DNA from: Paracoccus sp. N5
Lineage (GTDB): Bacteria > Pseudomonadota > Alphaproteobacteria > Rhodobacterales > Rhodobacteraceae
DNA length: 64,000 nucleotides
Direction of reading: 5' to 3'
NCBI RefSeq assembly: GCF_000371965.1
Contig: NZ_AQUO01000001.1
Location: forward strand, 1,172,001-1,236,000
The translations under genes were made by a program, and so were the position numbers. The notes under the pieces were generated by a model. That model made no database searches. It saw only the letters and a list, made by a program, of their open reading frames with translations, and was not told the DNA's origin. Positions within the stretch are counted from its first letter, which is position 1. Each line of letters starts with the position of its first letter. Below are positions 52,503 to 60,745 of this stretch, one piece after another.

Positions 52503-53645
52503 TCAGGCCGCCAGCAGACGGCGGGCGATGATCATGCGATGGATCTCGTTGGTGCCCTCGATGATCTGGTTGACCTTCGCATCCCGCATCATGCGTTCGA
52601 CCGGGAACTCGGTCGAATAGCCATAGGCGCCCAGGACCTGGACCGCCTCGGTCGTGACCTCCATCGCCATGTCGGTGACGAAGCATTTGGTGATCGAGGA
52701 CAGCATGTTGAGCCGCGAATGATCGCCCGAGTCGATCTCGGCCGCGCAGTTGTAGAGCATGTTGCGCGCCACCTCGACCTTGATCGCCATATCGGCCAGC
52801 TTGAATTGCAGGCCCTGGAAATGCGCCACGGGCTTGCCGAACTGCTGGCGCTCCTTGCTGTAGGCCACGGCCGCGTCCAGCGCGCCCTGCGCCAGCCCAA
52901 GCGAGCCGGCCGCGATGGTCGGGCGGTTCAGGTCCAGCGTCTTCATGCAGGCGATGAAGCCCTGCCCCTCCTCGCCCAGCAGGCAGTCGGCGGGCACGCG
53001 CATGTCCTCGAACAGAAGCTCGTGGCTGGGCGAGCCGTGCCGGCCCATCTTGTGCTCCTTGCTTCCGACCCGGAAGCCCGGCGTGGTGGTATCGACGATG
53101 AAGGCGCTGATCCCCTTCGAGCCCGGCTCGTCAGAGGTCCGGGCAAAGACCATGGCGTAATGCGCATCCGCCCCCCAGGTGATCCAGCTTTTCTGGCCGT
53201 TGATGACCCAGGCGTCGCCGTCCCGGACCGCGCGGGTGCGCAGCGACGACACGTCCGATCCGGTCTGAGGCTCGGTGATCGCGATGGCCGAGATCAGCCG
53301 ACCCTCCGCCGCCAGCGGCAGGTATTTCCGTTTCTGCTCCTCGGTGCCGTGGTTCAGGATCGGCAGGATGAAGGAGATCGAATTGTTCGCGCAAAGCGTC
53401 GAGGCCGCCAGCGAGACCTTGGCGATCTCTTCCTTGGCGATGCAGACCAGCGTCAGGTTGCCGCCGGGGCCGCCATATTCCTCGGGCAGCCAAAGCTGCA
53501 GCAGGCCCATGTCGCCGAAGACCGGGACAAGCTCGGCGGGAAAGCGGTCGGTCGCCTCGAGATCGGCGACGATGGGCGCGACGTGCTTCTGCACCATCTT
53601 GCGGATGGCGTCGCGGAAGGCCTCGTGTTCTTCGTTGTAAAGCAT
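52503..53645 (-). CDS. Acyl-CoA dehydrogenase
   Basis: A 380-residue FAD-linked dehydrogenase introducing a 2,3 double bond. Motifs: ITEPQTGSDVSSLRTRAVRDGD (first signature), NGQKSWITWGADAHYAMVFAR, GFRVGSKEHKMGRHGSPSHELLFEDMRVP and VTTEAVQVLGAYGYSTEFPVERMMRDAKV (second signature), with the catalytic Glu in QIIEGTNEIHRM near residue 366. It lies 16 bp after the SDR and 3 bp before PrpF. Confidence 0.93.
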   Translation of the reverse strand: MLYNEEHEAFRDAIRKMVQKHVAPIVADLEATDRFPAELVPVFGDMGLLQLWLPEEYGGPGGNLTLVCIAKEEIAKVSLAASTLCANNSISFILPILNHGTEEQKRKYLPLAAEGRLISAIAITEPQTGSDVSSLRTRAVRDGDAWVINGQKSWITWGADAHYAMVFARTSDEPGSKGISAFIVDTTTPGFRVGSKEHKMGRHGSPSHELLFEDMRVPADCLLGEEGQGFIACMKTLDLNRPTIAAGSLGLAQGALDAAVAYSKERQQFGKPVAHFQGLQFKLADMAIKVEVARNMLYNCAAEIDSGDHSRLNMLSSITKCFVTDMAMEVTTEAVQVLGAYGYSTEFPVERMMRDAKVNQIIEGTNEIHRMIIARRLLAA

Positions 53646-53661
53646 GACGGATCCTTGCGGC

Positions 53662-54456
53662 CTAATAGCTGGGGAACGACAGGCCGCCGTTGATGCTGAT
53701 GGTGGAGCCGGAAATCTGATCGCTTTCGGGCGAAGCGAGGAACAGGATGTATTCCGCCAGATCCTCGGCCGAGTTCATGCGGAACTTCACCCGCTCTGCG
53801 ACTTTGTTGAAGGCGCGCACGATGACCTCCTGCGAACCCGAGGCCTGCGCCTTGAGGAAGGTGTCATGCCCCGGCGTCCCGGTCGTCAGCGTGGTGGCGA
53901 TGGCGTTGACGCGGATGCCGAGGCCGGCCAGTTCCTGCGCCAGGGACCGGGTCAGCGACATGACCACCGCCCCCGCCGCGCCGATCATCGATTCGGCCGG
54001 CGTCGGGATGCGCGCGGCGTCGGTGGTCAGCAGGATGACCTTGCCATAGCCCTGGTCGCCCATGTAGCGAACCGCCGCATGCAGCGCGTGCAGCCGCGGC
54101 ATCAGCCGGCTTTCGATGGTGGCGATGCCCTCCTCGGGGCTGGTGTCGACGAACAGCTTCGGACGCGGCTCTTTCGGGCCGCCGCTGGCGACGATGATAT
54201 CGACGCGCTCGAAAGCCTCTTTCGCGGTGCGCACGGCCGTGTCGATGCCCTCGTAGCTCAGCAGATCGCTTTCCACGAACAGCCGCATGCCGCGATAGTC
54301 CTTCAACTCGGCAATGAGTTCCTGCGCCGCGCGGGCATCACGGCCCTGGATCACCACGCTGGCGCCAGATTGCGCCAGCTTGATGACCGCGGCGCGGCCG
54401 ATTCCCTTGGTGCCGCCCAGCACGACGGCGCTGCGGCCTTCCAGGTCAGTTTGCAT
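53662..54456 (-). CDS. Atypical SDR lacking the canonical YxxxK active site
   Basis: A 264-residue Rossmann protein: VVLGGTKGIGRAAV cofactor motif (residues 11-24) and C-terminal SPESDQISGSTISINGGLS are typical SDR. The NNAG position reads IIVASGGPKEPRP, and the active-site region TPAESMIGAAGAVVMSLTRSLAQEL has Met and Ala where Tyr and Lys should be. This resembles the SGGP-type SDR subgroup, in which the catalytic pair is also replaced. It may still bind NAD(P) but use different chemistry. It sits between the crotonase and the acyl-CoA dehydrogenase in one operon. Confidence 0.82.
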   Translation of the reverse strand: MQTDLEGRSAVVLGGTKGIGRAAVIKLAQSGASVVIQGRDARAAQELIAELKDYRGMRLFVESDLLSYEGIDTAVRTAKEAFERVDIIVASGGPKEPRPKLFVDTSPEEGIATIESRLMPRLHALHAAVRYMGDQGYGKVILLTTDAARIPTPAESMIGAAGAVVMSLTRSLAQELAGLGIRVNAIATTLTTGTPGHDTFLKAQASGSQEVIVRAFNKVAERVKFRMNSAEDLAEYILFLASPESDQISGSTISINGGLSFPSY

Positions 54457-54471
54457 GATGCTGCCCCCCGC

Positions 54472-55356
54472 TCAAGGCTTGGAACCGGCGTCGGAACCGC
54501 TGCTTTCAAAGCGGCCCTCGCGTTCCTTCGAGGCCCTGGTGACGCCCTTGTCGCGGCGCAGCTTCATGAAGTTCTGCTCATCCGGCTCGTAACGGATGTT
54601 GGTGCCCAGGGCGTGGCCGACATAGCCATAGATGAATTGCGAGGTCATCCCCAGCGAATCCATCGCCATATGGGTCGCGGCCTTGCCGATGGCGATGGCA
54701 TCGCGCGGCAGGCGCACGATCCGCTCGGCCCATTCCTCGCCGGCGGCGGCCAGTTCCTCGGGCGGCACCGCCCTGTTGGCCAGCCCCTGCTCGACGGCCT
54801 CGGTGCCGTTCACGGTGGTGCCCAGCAGCAGCATCTCGCGCGCCTTGCGCGGACCCATGGCAAGGATGTTGAAGGTGGTCATGTAGGCCGCGCCGGCCAG
54901 CATCATCTTCTGCTCGGGGTGGCCGATCTTGGCATTGGTCGCGGCGATGACCAGGTCAGAGGCCTCGACGATATAGGTGCCCGCACCCACGCAATTGCCC
55001 TGGACCAGCGAGATCGTCGGCTTGACGCAATAGAACAGCTCGCGGAACTGCTCGACATGGCGCTTGTCGAAGTGGATGCGCCGGCGCTGGCTGGGACGCC
55101 GCGCATCCTTGTCGGCCGAAAAGCCGTATTCCGAGCCGACCTGCGCCAGGTCGTGGCCGGTGCAGAAATCCGGCCCTTCGCCGCGGATGACGATGACGCG
55201 CACGTCGTCGTCGTCCTCGGCGGTGCGGATATGCTCCATGAAACGGTCGAACATCTCATAGGTGACGGCGTTGCGCTTTTCCGGCCGGTTCAGGGTGATG
55301 TAGGCGCGGCCGTCGCGGGCTTCATAAAGCACGCGATCGCTCAGATCCTCTGACAT
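54472..55356 (-). CDS. Enoyl-CoA hydratase/isomerase (crotonase) family protein
   Basis: A 294-residue crotonase. YITLNRPEKRNAVTYEMFDRF opens the domain; the first oxyanion segment is VIRGEGPDFCTGHDLAQVG. The second is LVQGNCVGAGTYIVEASDLVIA, where the usual Glu of GGGCEL is Tyr. The other acidic residue is kept (AKIGHPEQK). It therefore has one of the two catalytic Glu of true hydratases and may be an isomerase or hydrolase. A long C-terminal tail (AALGTNIRYE-type text on) is typical of larger actinobacterial/sphingomonad homologues. GGAGG precedes the ATG at 55356, and the operator lies 22 bp upstream. Confidence 0.85.
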   Translation of the reverse strand: MSEDLSDRVLYEARDGRAYITLNRPEKRNAVTYEMFDRFMEHIRTAEDDDDVRVIVIRGEGPDFCTGHDLAQVGSEYGFSADKDARRPSQRRRIHFDKRHVEQFRELFYCVKPTISLVQGNCVGAGTYIVEASDLVIAATNAKIGHPEQKMMLAGAAYMTTFNILAMGPRKAREMLLLGTTVNGTEAVEQGLANRAVPPEELAAAGEEWAERIVRLPRDAIAIGKAATHMAMDSLGMTSQFIYGYVGHALGTNIRYEPDEQNFMKLRRDKGVTRASKEREGRFESSGSDAGSKP

Positions 55357-55377
55357 AGGGGTCCTCCAATTTTTCAT

Positions 55378-55414
55378 TGGTTCAACCGTTGACCCAAATG
55401 CAAGGATGTGTCAA
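55378..55414 (-). promoter_or_regulatory. Promoter and operator of the crotonase-SDR-ACAD-prpF operon
   Basis: TGGTTCAACCG at 55378-55388 (one mismatch). On the minus strand a perfect TTGACA -35 (55414-55409) and a weak AACGGT -10 (55390-55385, 18-bp spacer) overlap it, as at the other three sites. Confidence 0.65.
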
Positions 55415-55487
55415 GCCTCACATCATCCGCTGCGATGAATGTTGAAAAAGAAGCGGGCTGCAAAACAACCTTGCTTATGGATCAGCC

Positions 55488-56696
55488 ATGGATTTCTTGC
55501 GTTCCCCGCCTCAGCATCTCTCGCGCGCGCCATCCCTTGCGTTCTTGGTCGGGATCACCATCGCGGGAACCTTCCCGATCCATATCTTCGTTCCGGCGCT
55601 GCCGGATGCAGCGCAGGATCTGGGCGTCTCGGCGGGCGCAATGCAGCTGTCGATCACCGCCTATCTGGTCGGGCTGTCGCTGGGACAATTGATGCTGGGG
55701 CTTCTCTCGGATCGTTTCGGCCGTCGCCCCGTGCTGCTGGCGGGGCTTCTGCTTTACGTTCTTTCCAGCGCGGCGCTGGTCGTTGCACCCGACCTGGGGT
55801 CGGTATTGATCGCGCGGGTATTCCAGGCGATCGGCGGCTGTGCGGGCCTGGTCCTCGGCCGCGCCATCACCCGCGACACGGCAGGACCGGAACGCGCGAC
55901 CGCCCAGCTGGCGATTCTCGGCGCCGCCATCAGCATCGGCCCGGCCTTCGCCCCGATCATCGGCGGGCAAATCGCCCTGCATTTCGGCTGGCGCGCCGTC
56001 TTCGTCCCGCTTGCGGGTATGAATGCGCTGCTGCTGGCCGTCACCCTAGCCACCTTGCCCGAGACCCATGCAGGCCGCGGCAACATCAATATCCGGGCCT
56101 ATTTCCAGCGCATCCTGGCGCTGCGCCGGAATTCGGTCTTCATGCGCTTCTGCATTGGCGGAGCCTTTGCCACGACAAGCTTCTATGCCTTCGTCGGCGC
56201 AGCGCCCTTCATTCTGAAGACCCGTTTCGGCCTGACACCAGATCAGGTGGGAATGGCCTTCCTGGTCGTGGTCGGCAGCCTTACCCTAGGCAGCCTGCTG
56301 GCCAGCCGGCTTGCCGGTCGCTTGCCGGTGCCAGCCGTGGTCAGGGCGGCCAGCCTGACGATGCTGGCAGCAAGCCTGTTCCTGCTTGGACTCATCCTGG
56401 CGGACCGGTTGAGCCTTCTGAGCCTGCACCTGCCGATCATGGCCATCTCCTTTGCCATCGGGCTTTGCAGCCCCTTCGCCATGAGCGGTGCGATCAGCGC
56501 CGAGACTGCGGCGATCGGCGCTGCCTCGGGCCTTTACGGCTGCACCCAGATGGGCACCGGAGCCGCGATCATCGCGGCCACCGGAATGCTGCCCGTGCCG
56601 CTTGAACTGGCAATGGCGCTGGTGCTGCTGGCGGCCAGCGCCGTCGCGGCCGCTGCGTTCTGCCCCATCCCGCTGCGGTGGTTCAGTAGACGATGA
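55488..56696 (+). CDS. MFS transporter, Bcr/CflA drug-resistance family
   Basis: A 402-residue, 12-TM major facilitator exporter. Bcr/CflA hallmarks: IAGTFPIHIFVPALPDAAQDL in TM1 and its loop, LVGLSLGQLMLGLLSDRFGRRPVLL (motif A, about 58-80), VLIARVFQAIGGCAGLVLGRAI (motif B) and AITRDTAGPERA. It may export a pathway intermediate or an unrelated drug. It is the only plus-strand gene in this half; its last 14 bases overlap the convergent alcohol dehydrogenase gene. Confidence 0.9.
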   Translation: MDFLRSPPQHLSRAPSLAFLVGITIAGTFPIHIFVPALPDAAQDLGVSAGAMQLSITAYLVGLSLGQLMLGLLSDRFGRRPVLLAGLLLYVLSSAALVVAPDLGSVLIARVFQAIGGCAGLVLGRAITRDTAGPERATAQLAILGAAISIGPAFAPIIGGQIALHFGWRAVFVPLAGMNALLLAVTLATLPETHAGRGNINIRAYFQRILALRRNSVFMRFCIGGAFATTSFYAFVGAAPFILKTRFGLTPDQVGMAFLVVVGSLTLGSLLASRLAGRLPVPAVVRAASLTMLAASLFLLGLILADRLSLLSLHLPIMAISFAIGLCSPFAMSGAISAETAAIGAASGLYGCTQMGTGAAIIAATGMLPVPLELAMALVLLAASAVAAAAFCPIPLRWFSRR

Positions 56697-57774
56697 CGCT
56701 GCGCAGGGCGCTGCCCTGTTTCAGCAGATCGAAGCCGGAATTGATCTGGTCGAGGCTGATGCGATGCGTGACCAGTTGGTCCAGCGACAGCTTGCCCTCG
56801 GCGAACCACTCCACAAGCTGCGGCAGTTCGGTGCGGGTCTTCACGTTGCCCAGATAGGATCCCATGATCCGCCGGCCCTCGAGGATCGACCGCGGCCGGA
56901 AGGCGACCGTCTCGACGCTGGGCGGCACGCCGACCATCACGGCCGTGCCCCAGCCGATCCGCGTGCATTCCACCGCCTGACGCCACAGTTCGGCCGAGCC
57001 CACGCATTCGAAGCTGTAATCCGCGCCGCCGCCGGTGATCTCGCGGATATGGCCGACCACGTCGTCCACCTGTCGCGGATTGATGAAATCGGTGACGCCC
57101 GCCAGCCGCGACGAGGCCTCGCGCGCCGGGTTGGTATCGACGCCGATGATCCGCGCGGCGCCGCAGATCCGTGCCCCGTCGACGACATTGGTGCCGATCC
57201 CGCCCAGGCCGAACACCACCACGGTCGCGCCGGGCGCGACGCGGGCCGTATAGGCAGCGGCGCCGATGCCGGTGGCGCCGGCGCAGGCCAGGCAGCACAC
57301 CGTTTCCAGCGGCACGTCCTTGCGGATGCGACAAACCTGGGTCTCACGCACCACGATGTGGCTGGCAAACGTGCCAAGCTCGCAAAAGGCGCGCACCGGC
57401 CGGCCGTCCAGGCTGAAGGGCCGGCGCGGCCAGGGCTGGAAATAATGGTCGCACAGATTGGTGACCGTGCTGCGGCAGGCCGGACATGCGCCGCATTCCG
57501 GAATTGCCACCGGGATCACGTGATCGCCCGGTTTAACCGAGGTGACGCCGGCCCCGCATTCCAGAACCACGCCTGCCCCTTCATGGCCCGGCAGCAGCGG
57601 ATAGTCGGTCCAGTCGCGCGACCCATCGAATAGGCTGAGATCGGAATGGCACAGTCCCGAGGCCTTGAGTTCCACCAGAACCTCGCCCGCGCGCGGCCCG
57701 TCCAGATCCAGCGTCTCGATCGTCAGCGGCGCCTTTTGCCGATGCGCCACCGCGGCGCGCACTTTCATTGCCAT
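56683..57774 (-). CDS. Zinc-dependent alcohol dehydrogenase (MDR, class III-like)
   Basis: A 363-residue NAD-dependent enzyme. Catalytic zinc ligands: Cys in KASGLCHSDLS (about 42), His in LPGHEGAGVV (about 66), Cys in CLACAGATGIGAAAY (about 173). Structural zinc: ECGACPACRSTVTNLC (about 96-111). The NAD motif is VVFGLGGIGTNVV (about 193-205). The ATG at 57774 follows GGAGAG; a much longer upstream frame is a shadow of the flavoprotein gene. It follows that gene by 20 bp, so the two probably act in sequence. Confidence 0.92.
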   Translation of the reverse strand: MAMKVRAAVAHRQKAPLTIETLDLDGPRAGEVLVELKASGLCHSDLSLFDGSRDWTDYPLLPGHEGAGVVLECGAGVTSVKPGDHVIPVAIPECGACPACRSTVTNLCDHYFQPWPRRPFSLDGRPVRAFCELGTFASHIVVRETQVCRIRKDVPLETVCCLACAGATGIGAAAYTARVAPGATVVVFGLGGIGTNVVDGARICGAARIIGVDTNPAREASSRLAGVTDFINPRQVDDVVGHIREITGGGADYSFECVGSAELWRQAVECTRIGWGTAVMVGVPPSVETVAFRPRSILEGRRIMGSYLGNVKTRTELPQLVEWFAEGKLSLDQLVTHRISLDQINSGFDLLKQGSALRSVIVY

Positions 57775-57794
57775 GGAAATCTCTCCAACGATAT

Positions 57795-59207
57795 TCAGGA
57801 AGCCGCGGCCTCGCCGGCCAGCAGGCCGAAGGTCGCCGCGCGCGCCAGCCCGCCCAGATAGACCGAATCCGGCCCGCCATCGAGGCCGCCCGTGGCCGAG
57901 CCCGCCGCGAACAGCCCCGGAATGACACCGCCGTCGCGCGAGACGACCCGCGCCGAGGGATCGATGGCGATGCCGCCCATCGTATAGGTGATCCCGGCGC
58001 ACAGGCGGATCGCCATGAATTCCGGCCCCTTGATCGGCCAAGCCGCACCGGCAAGCGTATCGGTGCGCGAGCTTCTTGGCGGATGAAGCTGCGCGGTGCT
58101 GCCGGTGGCGACCGCCGCATTGTAGTCCGCCACCGTCCGCGCCAGATTTTCGGCGGGCAGGCCGGCGGCATCGGCCAGCTGCTCCAGCGTATCGGCGCGC
58201 AATATGGCGACGCCGCGCTCTTCGAAGGTGGGATTGGGAGGCAGCAGGAAAGCCCGACCCGGCCCTTCCCAGATGGCGCGGTCGAAGACGACAAAGGACG
58301 ACAGCGGATCGGGCAAGGCCGCGATGGCATTGGCCAGCGGCACGCCGCCCTTGCCCTCGTCGGTGAAGCGCCGCCCGTCGGGGCCGACCACGATGGCCGA
58401 GGACCCTAGGATGTCCAGGATCGGATAGGGCCAGAGCCGGTCGTCGCGGATCGCCTCGGCCGCCTGGACATGGCCATAGAAGCGGTCGAGACCCACGAGC
58501 TTCGCGCCGACCGCCGCCGCCATCTTCAGCCCGTCCCCGCGCCCGGTTCCGGCCCCGCGCCGGCACAGGCTTTCCGGGCGCGGCGAGATATGCTCGCGCA
58601 CCAGTTCGGGATCGCCCTGAAAGCCACCGTCGGCGATCACCACGGATTTGGCGACAATCCGCAACATGTCCCCATCGGCTCGCACGGCCTCGAGCCCCGA
58701 GCAGCGCCCGTCCATGGTCAGAAGGCTGCGCCCGCGCCAGCCGCGCAGGAACGCCCCCCCGGCCGCGGTGAAATCCCGTCCCAGCCGTTCCAGCAGGCGC
58801 TCGGCCCCCTTGTCGGGCCAGTGATTGGGAAAGCCCGGCTCGCGCAGGCTGAAGGGCACCAGCATCCGGCTCATCCAGGGAAAATCGCCGCCCTGCCCGA
58901 AATCGGCACCATTCGCGGCCAGCCATGCGACCGCCCTGCCGGCATTCGCGGCATAGGCATCGGCAAGGCCCGGATCGGGGCAATCCCCGCCAGCCCGGCT
59001 TATCGCGTCGCGCAGCACGGCCGGCCCCGCAGTCACGTCCTCGAACGCGACATGGAACACGCCGCCGGTATAACGCGAGTTGGCAGGGTAGCGCCCCTCG
59101 CCCGCCTCGAGCAGCACCACCCTGGCACCCAGCTCGGCCGCGCGCCGGGCAGCGACCAGCCCGGCCAGGCCGGCGCCCATGACGACCACATCCGCATTCA
59201 TTTCCAT
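57795..59207 (-). CDS. FAD-dependent dehydrogenase, fumarate reductase/KSTD/TcuA-like
   Basis: A 470-residue flavoprotein (FAD_binding_2). The FAD motif VVVMGAGLAGLVAARRAAELGARVVLLE is at 5-32, RYTGGVFHVAF near 47, VVIADGGFQGDPELV near 180, SSAIVVGPDGRRFTDEGKGG near 255, and the end block GITYTMGGIAIDPSARVVS ... IPGLFAAGSATGGLDG. Relatives include tricarballylate dehydrogenase and 3-ketosteroid dehydrogenase, which desaturate carbon-carbon bonds. Pairing with a PrpF-family isomerase in the adjacent cluster makes a tricarboxylate or cyclic-acid substrate plausible. Start at 59207 is supported by AGGGC nine bases upstream; 59201 is an alternative. Confidence 0.87.
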   Translation of the reverse strand: MEMNADVVVMGAGLAGLVAARRAAELGARVVLLEAGEGRYPANSRYTGGVFHVAFEDVTAGPAVLRDAISRAGGDCPDPGLADAYAANAGRAVAWLAANGADFGQGGDFPWMSRMLVPFSLREPGFPNHWPDKGAERLLERLGRDFTAAGGAFLRGWRGRSLLTMDGRCSGLEAVRADGDMLRIVAKSVVIADGGFQGDPELVREHISPRPESLCRRGAGTGRGDGLKMAAAVGAKLVGLDRFYGHVQAAEAIRDDRLWPYPILDILGSSAIVVGPDGRRFTDEGKGGVPLANAIAALPDPLSSFVVFDRAIWEGPGRAFLLPPNPTFEERGVAILRADTLEQLADAAGLPAENLARTVADYNAAVATGSTAQLHPPRSSRTDTLAGAAWPIKGPEFMAIRLCAGITYTMGGIAIDPSARVVSRDGGVIPGLFAAGSATGGLDGGPDSVYLGGLARAATFGLLAGEAAAS

Positions 59208-59220
59208 CTGTATCTGCCCT

Positions 59221-59946
59221 TCACGCCGCGCCTGCATGGCCAAGATAGGAACTGGTGACGGCCGCATTGCTGCGCAGCTCGACGCCGGGACCATGAACTG
59301 TCACCTTGCCGACCGAAAGCACGAAGCCGTAATCGGCCAGCGCAAGCGCCTCGTCGGCATGCTGTTCGACCAGCAGCATGGTCAGCCCCTGCGCGCGCAA
59401 CCCGGACAGCACGTCGAAGATCTTTTCGACGATCAGCGGCGCAAGACCCAGCGACGGCTCGTCGAGCAGCAGCAGCCGCGGCTCGGCCATCAGGGCCCGG
59501 CCGATGGCGACCATCTGCTGCTCGCCGCCGCTGAGGGTGATCGCGCGCTGTCCGGCGCGTTCCTTCAGGCGCGGGAACAGATCGTAGATGTAATCCAGCT
59601 TGTCGCGGAACGCGGCTTCGCGGTTCTTGACCCGCCGCTGGCGGTGAAAGCCCAGCCGCAGGTTCTCGGCCACGGTCAGGGGGCCGAAAAGCTGGCGGCC
59701 CTCGGGCACCTGGATGATGCCCATGTCCACGACCTCGGCCGGGCCCAGCCCGGTGATGTCGCGCCCCTCGAAGGTGATGCGGCCGCCATAGGTGGTCACC
59801 AGCCGCGAGATCGTGTTCACCGTCGTCGATTTGCCGGCGCCGTTCGAGCCGACGACCGAGACGATGGTGCCCGCATCCACCCACATGGAAACGCCGTGCA
59901 GCGCCTCGGTGCCCTTGTATCCGGCCCGGATGTTGTCAAGCTTCAG
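59221..59946 (-). CDS. livF: LIV-type ABC transporter ATP-binding protein LivF
   Basis: A 241-residue ATPase: Walker A GSNGAGKSTT, the Q-loop region GIIQVPEGRQLFGPLTVAENL, signature LSGGEQQMVAIGRALM and Walker B LLLLDEPSLGLAPLI. The GTG at 59946 follows GGAGGGG and overlaps the livG end by 11 bp; earlier in-frame starts are inside livG. Confidence 0.92.
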   Translation of the reverse strand: MKLDNIRAGYKGTEALHGVSMWVDAGTIVSVVGSNGAGKSTTVNTISRLVTTYGGRITFEGRDITGLGPAEVVDMGIIQVPEGRQLFGPLTVAENLRLGFHRQRRVKNREAAFRDKLDYIYDLFPRLKERAGQRAITLSGGEQQMVAIGRALMAEPRLLLLDEPSLGLAPLIVEKIFDVLSGLRAQGLTMLLVEQHADEALALADYGFVLSVGKVTVHGPGVELRSNAAVTSSYLGHAGAA

Positions 59947-60745
59947 CACGGCTACCCCTCCGCCCCAGATAGGCCTCGATGACCTTTTCATCGGATTGCA
60001 CTTCCGAGGGCACGCCCTCGGCGATCTTGACGCCGTGGTCCAGCACCACGATCCGGTCGCAAAGCCCCATCATGAAGTCGATGTCGTGCTCGACGATCAG
60101 GACAGTGACGCCCCTTTCGTTCAGGGCGCGCAGCATGGCGCCAAGATTGGCCGTCTCGGTGCCGTTCAGACCGGCCGCCGGTTCGTCCAGCAGCAGGATG
60201 CGCGGCTCGATGGCCATGGCGCGGGCGATCTCGACCAGGCGCTGCTTGCCATAGGGCAATTCGCCGATCTTCTCGTCGGCCAGATCCTCGAGCCCGACGA
60301 ATTGCAGCAGTTCCATGGCTTTCTCGGTGACACGGCGCTCCTCTCGCAAGCTGTGCCGCAGGCCCAGAAGCGTGCGCAGCAACCCATCGGGAAGCTGCGG
60401 GTGAAAGCCCATCAGCACGTTCTGCAGAACGGTCATGCCCGGGAACAGGCGGACGATCTGGAAGGTGCGCGACATGCCGATCGAGGGCCGCTTGTGCAGC
60501 GGCAGGGCGGTGATCGACCGCCCCTCGAACAGGATCTCGCCCGCCGACAGTTGCGCCACGCCGGTGACCAGGTTGAACAGCGTCGACTTGCCGGCGCCGT
60601 TCGGCCCGATCAGGCCGACCACCTCGCCGCTGCGCACCGAGAACGAGACATCGTTCACCGCGACCAGCCCGCCGAAGCGCTTGGTGCCGTTGCGCAGTTC
60701 GAGCAGCGGCGCATCCTGGCCGATGTTCGGGGTCATCGCGTTCAT
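59936..60745 (-). CDS. livG: LIV-type ABC transporter ATP-binding protein LivG
   Basis: A 269-residue ATPase with Walker A GPNGAGKSTLFN (about 49-60), SIGMSRTFQIVRLFPGMTVLQN, signature ELPYGKQRLVEIARAMA, Walker B ILLLDEPAAGLNGTET and the LivG C-terminal VIEAYLGR. The ATG at 60745 follows GAGGGAGG and overlaps the livM stop by 4 bp. A longer upstream frame lies in the shadow of livM. Confidence 0.93.
   Translation of the reverse strand: MNAMTPNIGQDAPLLELRNGTKRFGGLVAVNDVSFSVRSGEVVGLIGPNGAGKSTLFNLVTGVAQLSAGEILFEGRSITALPLHKRPSIGMSRTFQIVRLFPGMTVLQNVLMGFHPQLPDGLLRTLLGLRHSLREERRVTEKAMELLQFVGLEDLADEKIGELPYGKQRLVEIARAMAIEPRILLLDEPAAGLNGTETANLGAMLRALNERGVTVLIVEHDIDFMMGLCDRIVVLDHGVKIAEGVPSEVQSDEKVIEAYLGRRGSRAEA

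Noticed and set aside
51360..53693. 777-codon plus-strand frame opposite PrpF and acyl-CoA dehydrogenase
   Set aside because: Both minus-strand genes are confidently identified with intact active sites; the plus frame is compositional shadow.
56683..58983. 766-codon frame extending the alcohol dehydrogenase upstream
   Set aside because: The extra N-terminal part is an out-of-frame reading of the flavoprotein gene. The true enzyme starts at 57774 with its own ribosome-binding site.
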